Shown here: piece after piece, positions 7,301 through 9,574 of the stretch | How the letters are laid out: each line of letters begins with the position of its first letter | How positions within the stretch are numbered: the first letter of the stretch is position 1 | Origin: CAKVLS01 sp045605365 | GTDB lineage: Bacteria; Bacillota; Clostridia; Christensenellales; UBA1242 | DNA: 9,574 nucleotides | Direction: 5' to 3' | Assembly: GCA_045605365.1 (NCBI GenBank) | Contig: JAZUPV010000088.1 | Coordinates: 1-9,574, forward strand | The notes under the pieces: generated by a model | Databases searched by the model: none | Told to the model about the DNA's origin: nothing | What the model saw: only the letters and a program-made list of their open reading frames with translations | Made by a program: the position numbers and the translations under genes

Positions 7301-9574
7301 CTTAAGTTTTGATATGCCTTCTCAACCTGTTGAGTTAGTTATACAAATGAACAGAGAAGTTTATCTATATTATACGGATATCACTGGTCTTGGCGAAGTT
7401 GAAGTGTCGACTATCAGCGGCGAAGGTACCGCAGAATATCTAAGTGAAGTTGTTGTTACAGCAACACCAGGCACTGGATATAAACTAAGCAAAATGTATT
7501 ATGTTTGCAAAAATGACCCTCAACAAACTCAACACGAGTTTACCGACAAGTTCATAATGCCTGCTGAAGATGTAACAATATATGCTGTATTCGAAGCCGT
7601 ATTTACTGTATATAGCAATGATGTTACTTTAGGTACAGCTGCCTCTTCTGGTACATTTGCAGTAGGCAACAATGTATCAATTGTAGCTACTCCTATTGGT
7701 ACCAATGTGTTCTTAGGTTGGAAAACTAGCCTAGAAGCAACAACATATATCTCAAACAATCAAGAATATAGTTTTACCGTTACTGCTTCTAGCCCAGCTC
7801 ACTATTACGCAATATTTGTTGCTGCAACTAGTGAGTCTAATATAGGTGACTATACCTATACATTCAACAATACGGCAAAAACAGCAACTGTTAAAAAATT
7901 CAACAATACCACTGCTACAACAACAACCGTACCACAAACAGTTTTAGAAAATGACATAACCTATACTGTAACAGAAATTGGTTATGGCGCATATATGAGC
8001 AATTGGACAATTGACAAAATTACTTTGCCTAGTACCATAACAAAAATAGATAGAAGTGCTTTTGGTAACTGTCGTGGTCTTCAAAGCATTAATTTGCCAG
8101 AAGGTCTTGTTGAGATAGGTTCAGGTGCATTTGATATATGCTATTCTTTAGAAGAGTTGATTTTGCCTACTTCTTTACAAAAAATAGGCGATGAAGCTTT
8201 TAAAAACACATCACTAGACTCAATGCATATCCCAAAGAATGTATCTTCAATAGGTGCTGGTTTATTTGCATATAGTTACTCTACACTAAAAACAGTGACC
8301 GTTGATGCCGAAAATCCATACTACGAAGACCGTGGACTAAATGCTATTATACAAACTTCAAACAACACTCTAATAGCCGCTTGTCCAGGTACAACTATTG
8401 ATGATACGGTCAAAGCTATTGGTTTACAAGCATTCTATTCTATTGATATGTCTTCAATCAATATACCGGGTTCTGTTGAATCGATAGGTTATAATGCATT
8501 TAATTATGCGGACATATCAGAAATTATCTTAAATGAAGGTCTTGTAACAATTAGTAATGGTGCTTTTTCAAATAATACTAAGATAACTAACATAACAATA
8601 CCAAGCACAGTTACTAGTTGCGGGGCGAGCTTTATTGAGGAAGATAGCGCATTAAAAACCATCTATATTAAGAGTTCTACAATTTATCCTACTTTTACCA
8701 AAGACAATTTTGGATCTTGCTTTGATATTTTGGAGAGCATCTATATCTTGTCTTCTATTGATGACGGATCTAATACATATCTTAGCAATACTACAAACTA
8801 CCCATATCAATATACAAATGTATCAGTAGGCGGTATAGCATATAACTTGTATAGCAAAGTTGAAAATACTGATATAGAATATTACATTTCTGTAGAATCT
8901 AATGATTTGACCTTAGGTACAGCTGCATATAGCGGCTCTGCTAAAGTTGGAAATACAGTAACTTTAGCAGCTACCCCTATCGGCACCAATGTGTTTTTAG
9001 GTTGGAAAAACTCATTAAGTGATACAAGTTATATTTCAACCAACCAAGAATATTCTTTCACCTTTGAGGCTAATACTTCAAGAACTTTTTATGCAGTATT
9101 TGCTCCCGCCACTAGCGAAGTAACAGTAGGTGATTATACCTATACCTTAAACAATTCAACGAAAAAGGCTACTGTTAAGAAGTTTAATAACACAACAGCA
9201 ACAACTACAAGCGTACCATCTACTGTAGACGGTGATTATGGAACATATACAGTTGATGCAATAGGTACAGGCGCTTTTTATCTAAAAGAGAAATTGGTGC
9301 AAATTGTATTGCCGGATACAATAAAGACTATATCTGGCGGTGGAAATAGTAGTTTAGGTTCTTTTGCTCATTGCGATTCTTTAAAAAACATTGAGTTGCC
9401 TAACGGTTTAGAGACTATTCTGGCTTTTGCTTTCTATTCTTGCGAATCTTTAGAGGCTATTACAATACCAAAAAGTGTAAAAGTGGTTGGGAGCGGTGCT
9501 TTTCAAGGTTGTACATTGCTTTCAAACATTTCTGTTCAAAGTGGAAATGCTTATTACGATAGTAGAGACAATTG
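1311..9574 (+). CDS. Giant repeat-mosaic cell-surface protein (InlB-B-type repeats plus BspA-type leucine-rich repeats), 3' end beyond window
   Basis: The frame is open for 2,754 codons with no stop or frameshift, so the visible part is roughly 300 kDa. Residues 1-5 (M-G-K-A-K) and a hydrophobic segment at 6-29 route it to the membrane. Divergent InlB-B-like domains occupy about 35-180, 259-408 and 909-1570. Listeria-Bacteroides repeats lie at 185-255 and, as seven tandem copies, at 409-904. BspA-type LRR_5 blocks begin near 1572, 2179 and 2607, separated by linker modules and two more divergent domains (1925-2096). No catalytic motif is seen. Proteins of this build are typically extracellular rods or adhesins of gut Bacillota and Bacteroidota; binding to host or other cells is inference. 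The composition is rich in Thr, Tyr, Asp, Glu and Gly and very poor in Cys, as expected of an exported beta-rich protein. It lies divergently from the phosphatase and appears to be transcribed on its own. The C-terminus, including any LPXTG or other anchor, is outside the window. Confidence 0.93.
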   Translation, partial: MGKAKIFAIVISVLCGIVAAGIAVFIFLVPKPEQYKVEFYGDPSIVAYLYGDGAYEKGDEVTLIAQEKPGYSFESWLKEDVVVSYESTYVFTMNEQTRGRYTATYLPKGFGITAIGQNGGFNITQDAKVGESVQISDVVADPGYQQAEMYYIVEGKDKKVEIKNNSFVMPAGNVSVYVEFAPITYTIEYTYEDDVVITGLVEEYNVETDTFTLPIPSRTGYVFDGWTGTDQTEPKVALMIEKGSIGNRQYTANWQKQLYTITIADSVGGAIDVVEEAYYQDQLTITVSSETGYLLTALYYMLPGDEDQYDIDLTFDMPAGNITVYAIFEQVLYTVSKDPYVENGIISLSRLGANLGDQVVVTVATDEGYELIRTWYILEGTTTEVDFTHNFNMPAGNVTVYADVQPICYTITYNLDGGTLPQDAKTSYYVWDSFDLPIPTKVGHIFENWYINRGGDTTSIGRIEAGYTGNIELTAVWQKETYLIKFVNEDGSLLYADYVEFETTPTYGNSTPTKASTNTHHYVFSGWSPELYPANKAQVYTVQFEAVDRVYVVQFNANGGSTVDPEEYKYGETLSNLSSKVTTRLGYNFIGWFTALTGGFEVSSQTQVLQDVTYHAKWSAITYQITLDLDGGTVSGNNPIGYTIQDNDFVLPTPTKEGHNFLGWQLQGAASTEETVTIQKGSYGDKTYIAKWQAKTFTIVWKNYDGTVLETDTVEYNTMPTYDGETPEKPEDQVNAYMFQTWTPQVSKATQNTEYQALFTPIIKSYDVTFDAMGGEEVNSYSFSYNEEIGELPTTTRDGYTLYGWFTQPVGGTQVTEEYRVTQDTTLYARWDTITYSLTYNLDGGSISGQAISYNIETPTFTLPTPTKEAHDFAGWTGTDLSQPTMAVTISKGSTGHRTYTATWTKTVYDITVASLVNGSVDVVTTATKGDLVLVTITPDTGYTVDEQYYLIADDETHYEFANTITMPAKNIKIYVTFVKELYTITTDEYMQNGVAFALKENAYYGDEITIETSPDDKYRLVSVWYQDEQGENKTTIIDNKFTMPAFDVYICAEFVGPYYILSVVEDDTYDIDIFVKDQSGVTLATNGDVVQIKSGDLITITVSSNQEGLEDVTIIGQIEGSDIVWTNVGIYEMPTGNVYLTPAYNPITYSIEAQPCQNGTLTVSSYAQFDTEVNVTVTPATGYNLSALYYIRESDSERVDIAGASFKMPASDIRVYAEFSNRAYTITKVDSTNGDFTISKTTANYNEEITLTITPATGYSFFEAYYQTSSESVPINANKFLMPADDIMVVVDFRKTTYTITIPEFDEFDINIQEKLDGAGDPWFVGEKTSLELEWGAEGVVTINDDFDDQYDTTQSYIYYYDPANPTHEIKIVNNAFVMPQHNVVIGAHLVAKSYIFVFDVPYNVGDVYLVDEDENVISTCLREYGSFEDRISIPYNTKLKWVSGDVDLGFRYPDAILVYNDNSETITEDTFFTMPACDAILYVNWEEIPYNITTEVSGEGTVSIPDSGYYNNPVYVSISPATGYYVEEFYYIINGQTDKNPIGFGGTDDYFIMPAKDVTVYVVFELITNFTIGYYEYQALDISTARVMAFNNATATTTTVPDSVDYQGTTFTVVELVDGVFDGKTNLTTVNIGKNITTISFAQFNGSGVTTVNIADDNPKYTDLDMNAIFTKDTLVLISACNGTIADGSKSYNSVGSYAFRGVYNGDVVLPSGLTYIGEYAFDNSGLTTITLPESLNSISGYAFNSADNLETIVLPGNVVLQENALAGWNGTVCVKNSATYNSALKDDQTTESNFDHLTGVYVLRSIDKGTSTYFNDTTKYPYVYPKVIFADSVYNLYSTVEQDVDNFYVTVNDGSLGEASYEGGYYLGNTVTISAQAYDNNFFLGWKLNVEDENYVSTDTEYSFTVTNNGATSYCAVFAPGVRLIVCDIETGLNSLTITTSDLEITDEIGGEEYAVKVGDRVYITADIEVGYYIMTFNAIGYDGQVYATWGGSDLSFDMPSQPVELVIQMNREVYLYYTDITGLGEVEVSTISGEGTAEYLSEVVVTATPGTGYKLSKMYYVCKNDPQQTQHEFTDKFIMPAEDVTIYAVFEAVFTVYSNDVTLGTAASSGTFAVGNNVSIVATPIGTNVFLGWKTSLEATTYISNNQEYSFTVTASSPAHYYAIFVAATSESNIGDYTYTFNNTAKTATVKKFNNTTATTTTVPQTVLENDITYTVTEIGYGAYMSNWTIDKITLPSTITKIDRSAFGNCRGLQSINLPEGLVEIGSGAFDICYSLEELILPTSLQKIGDEAFKNTSLDSMHIPKNVSSIGAGLFAYSYSTLKTVTVDAENPYYEDRGLNAIIQTSNNTLIAACPGTTIDDTVKAIGLQAFYSIDMSSINIPGSVESIGYNAFNYADISEIILNEGLVTISNGAFSNNTKITNITIPSTVTSCGASFIEEDSALKTIYIKSSTIYPTFTKDNFGSCFDILESIYILSSIDDGSNTYLSNTTNYPYQYTNVSVGGIAYNLYSKVENTDIEYYISVESNDLTLGTAAYSGSAKVGNTVTLAATPIGTNVFLGWKNSLSDTSYISTNQEYSFTFEANTSRTFYAVFAPATSEVTVGDYTYTLNNSTKKATVKKFNNTTATTTSVPSTVDGDYGTYTVDAIGTGAFYLKEKLVQIVLPDTIKTISGGGNSSLGSFAHCDSLKNIELPNGLETILAFAFYSCESLEAITIPKSVKVVGSGAFQGCTLLSNISVQSGNAYYDSRDN
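1326..1397 (+). other. N-terminal hydrophobic segment (signal peptide or uncleaved anchor) of the giant protein
   Basis: Residues 6-29 are almost all aliphatic or small, preceded by two lysines and followed by P-K-P-E-Q. The 24-residue core is long for a cleaved signal peptide and there is no clear A-x-A site at its end, which favours a type II (N-in, C-out) membrane anchor. A-x-A-like triplets inside the core leave cleavage possible. Confidence 0.75.
1413..1850 (+). repeat. Two divergent InlB-B-like domains after the membrane segment
   Basis: Domain 1 (1413-1628) reads Y-K-V-E-F ... G-D-E-V-T-L-I-A ... P-G-Y-S-F-E-S-W ... F-T-M-N. Domain 2 (1635-1850) reads G-F-G-I-T-A-I-G ... V-G-E-S-V-Q-I ... 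P-G-Y ... F-V-M-P-A-G-N-V-S-V-Y. Both share the strand, P-G-Y and M-(P/N) landmarks of the divergent InlB B-repeat family (Flg_new_2-like). Domain 1 is the most degenerate copy. Confidence 0.65.
1863..2075 (+). repeat. Isolated Listeria-Bacteroides (InlB B) repeat
   Basis: Residues 185-255 follow the pattern Y-T-I-E-Y ... F-T-L-P-I-P-S-R-T-G-Y-V-F-D-G-W ... Y-T-A-N-W-Q. The closest copies within the same gene are units 5 and 8 of the later array, which share the long loop ending K-G-S-x-G. It sits between divergent domains rather than inside the array, which suggests domain shuffling. Confidence 0.75.
2085..2531 (+). repeat. Two divergent InlB-B-like domains with the MPAGN closing motif
   Basis: Copies at 2085-2300 and 2307-2531 start Y-T-(I/V) and contain a central G-Y with an aromatic strand (A-L-Y-Y-M or R-T-W-Y-I). 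They close with F-D-M-P-A-G-N-I-T-V-Y-A and F-N-M-P-A-G-N-V-T-V-Y-A at 2259 and 2487. The near-identical closing motifs mark them as recent relatives of the copy ending at 1850. Confidence 0.7.
3261..3282 (+). repeat. 22-bp exact DNA repeat, copy 1
   Basis: The bases encoding L-P-T-P-T-K-E in this InlB B unit (3177-3389) are identical to those at 3897-3918 in the last unit of the array, 636 bp downstream. Since codons could vary silently, identity suggests recent duplication or gene conversion. Confidence 0.7.
3897..3918 (+). repeat. 22-bp exact DNA repeat, copy 2
   Basis: Second copy of the sequence at 3261-3282, in frame and encoding the same seven residues (L-P-T-P-T-K-E). Confidence 0.7.
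4035..6020 (+). repeat. Array of eight divergent InlB-B-like domains
   Basis: Domains run approximately 4035-4250, 4257-4475, 4491-4750, 4758-4980, 4983-5200, 5205-5495, 5499-5780 and 5784-6020. Regular members start Y-(T/D/S/N)-I and carry T-P-A-T-G-Y (or S-P-A-T-G-Y) before an aromatic strand. They end with the M-P motif at 4209, 4440, 4710, 4935, 5157, 5448, 5736 and 5973. The third, sixth and seventh members are longer (about 87-97 residues instead of about 72) and carry insertions without the T-G-Y landmark. Boundaries are by eye. Confidence 0.72.
6024..6716 (+). repeat. BspA-type leucine-rich repeat block A (LRR_5-like)
   Basis: After an entry segment ending F-N-N-A-T-A-T-T-T-T-V-P (6084-6119), LRR_5 units appear. 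Examples are L-T-T-V-N-I-G-K-N-I-T-T-I, V-L-P-S-G-L-T-Y-I-G-E-Y-A-F and I-T-L-P-E-S-L-N-S-I-S-G-Y-A-F. Units are about 22-23 residues. An intervening segment with D-N-P-K-Y ... M-N-A-I-F ... L-I-S-A-C matches one in blocks B and C. This is the shortest and most degenerate complete block. Confidence 0.78.
6717..7079 (+). repeat. LRR cap/linker module, copy A
   Basis: This module follows LRR block A. It reads V-Y-V-L-R-S-I-D-K-G, Y-P-Y-V-Y, Y-N-L-Y-S-T-V-E, then N-N-F-F-L-G-W-K, T-E-Y-S-F-T-V-T and A-V-F-A-P. The same order recurs after block B. It appears to close the LRR solenoid and join it to an InlB-B-like domain. Confidence 0.65.
7083..7598 (+). repeat. Two further divergent InlB-B-like domains between LRR blocks A and B
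   Basis: The first (7083-7358) ends F-D-M-P-S-Q-P-V-E-L at 7314 and is poorly conserved. The second (7359-7598) is canonical, with A-T-P-G-T-G-Y-K-L, K-M-Y-Y-V and M-P-A-E-D-V-T-I-Y-A-V-F at 7557. No such pair is found between blocks B and C, so these domains account for most of the length difference between the two intervals. Confidence 0.65.
7614..7934 (+). repeat. Long internal repeat, copy 1 (FLGWK linker plus LRR entry segment)
   Basis: 107 codons from S-N-D-V-T-L-G-T-A-A to T-A-T-T-T-T-V-P align without gaps to 8898-9218, with about 74 of 107 residues identical (counted by eye). Landmarks are A-T-P-I-G-T-N-V-F-L-G-W-K, N-Q-E-Y-S-F-T, A-T-S-E, G-D-Y-T-Y-T and K-K-F-N-N-T-T-A-T-T-T. It leads into LRR block B. 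Confidence 0.85.
7845..8738 (+). repeat. BspA-type leucine-rich repeat block B (LRR_5)
   Basis: This is the clearest LRR block, residues about 2179-2476. Units of about 23 residues follow I-x-L-P-x-x-L-x-x-I-G-x-x-A-F-x-x-C-x-x-L, for example I-N-L-P-E-G-L-V-E-I-G-S-G-A-F and L-I-L-P-T-S-L-Q-K-I-G-D-E-A-F. About eight are recognisable. They are split by a 32-residue insert (8304-8399) with N-P-Y-Y-E-D-R, N-A-I-I-Q-T and L-I-A-A-C-P-G-T. BspA-type LRRs mediate binding to host matrix or other bacteria in several oral and gut species; the ligand here is unknown. Confidence 0.88.
8739..9119 (+). repeat. LRR cap/linker module, copy B
   Basis: The module after block B has I-Y-I-L-S-S-I-D-D-G, N-T-T-N-Y-P-Y-Q-Y, Y-N-L-Y-S-K-V-E, T-P-I-G-T-N-V-F-L-G-W-K and A-V-F-A-P-A-T-S-E. 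It matches the module after block A in order and spacing. Its second half overlaps the long internal repeat copy at 8898-9218. Confidence 0.75.
8898..9218 (+). repeat. Long internal repeat, copy 2
   Basis: Gapless partner of 7614-7934, exactly 1,284 bp downstream. The segment encoding T-N-V-F-L-G-W-K is also nearly identical at DNA level (ACCAATGTGTT then TTAGGTTGGAAAA in both), which points to duplication inside the gene rather than independent acquisition. Confidence 0.85.
9129..9574 (+). repeat. BspA-type leucine-rich repeat block C, truncated by the window end
   Basis: The block starts with V-G-D-Y-T-Y-T-L-N-N like block B. It continues with LRR_5 units such as I-V-L-P-D-T-I-K-T-I, I-E-L-P-N-G-L-E-T-I and I-T-I-P-K-S-V-K-V-V-G-S-G-A-F. 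The last residues, G-N-A-Y-Y-D-S-R-D-N, correspond to the start of the N-P-Y-Y insert of block B, so more LRR sequence must follow beyond the edge. Confidence 0.85.

Noticed and set aside
5064..7937. Several leftward frames of 61-86 codons inside the giant gene
   Set aside because: They are antisense shadows of a Thr/Val/Tyr-rich repeat gene whose codon bias leaves few stops on the opposite strand; none has a ribosome site or recognisable motif.
1311..9574. Possible frameshift or pseudogene in such a long repetitive frame
   Set aside because: Codon-by-codon reading found no stop and the repeat motifs stay in one frame throughout, so the visible part is intact.

Overview
The window is AT-rich bacterial DNA dominated by one very large gene that runs off the right edge. 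The standard genetic code fits: tryptophan is always TGG and no in-frame TGA interrupts more than 2,750 codons. AT-rich composition, Gram-positive-like expression signals and a giant InlB-B-repeat/BspA-type surface protein suggest a Bacillota member, most plausibly an uncultured gut Clostridia-type commensal. That assignment is inference; there is no rRNA or marker gene here.

Layout. Positions 1-186 hold the 3' end of an unidentified rightward gene. It converges on a leftward HAD-IIA sugar-phosphatase gene (305-1120), and the two share a bidirectional hairpin terminator at about 242-271. The 190-bp gap at 1121-1310 is a divergent promoter region: a TTGACA-type promoter drives the phosphatase leftward and a weaker AT-rich one may drive the giant gene rightward. 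From 1311 to the end (9574) is a single uninterrupted reading frame of 2,754 visible codons with no stop.

The giant protein begins with a short basic N-terminus and one long hydrophobic segment (signal peptide or uncleaved anchor). A mosaic of three repeat families follows. First come divergent InlB-B-like domains of about 72 residues, many closing on an M-P-A-x-x-V-x-V-Y-x-x-F motif. Second are Listeria-Bacteroides (InlB B/Flg_new) repeats with the xDGG...GW...W pattern, one alone and then seven in tandem. Third, from about 6024 on, are BspA-type (LRR_5) leucine-rich blocks separated by a recurring linker/cap module. The third LRR block is cut by the window edge, so the C-terminus and any wall-sorting signal are not visible.

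The three genes show no obvious shared pathway. The upstream pair looks like housekeeping metabolism; the giant gene looks like a stand-alone extracellular adhesin or stalk. I find no RNA gene, CRISPR array, insertion sequence or attachment site. Nothing here demonstrates a new multi-gene system. The most unusual object is the giant mosaic repeat protein and the clear signs of internal duplication within it.
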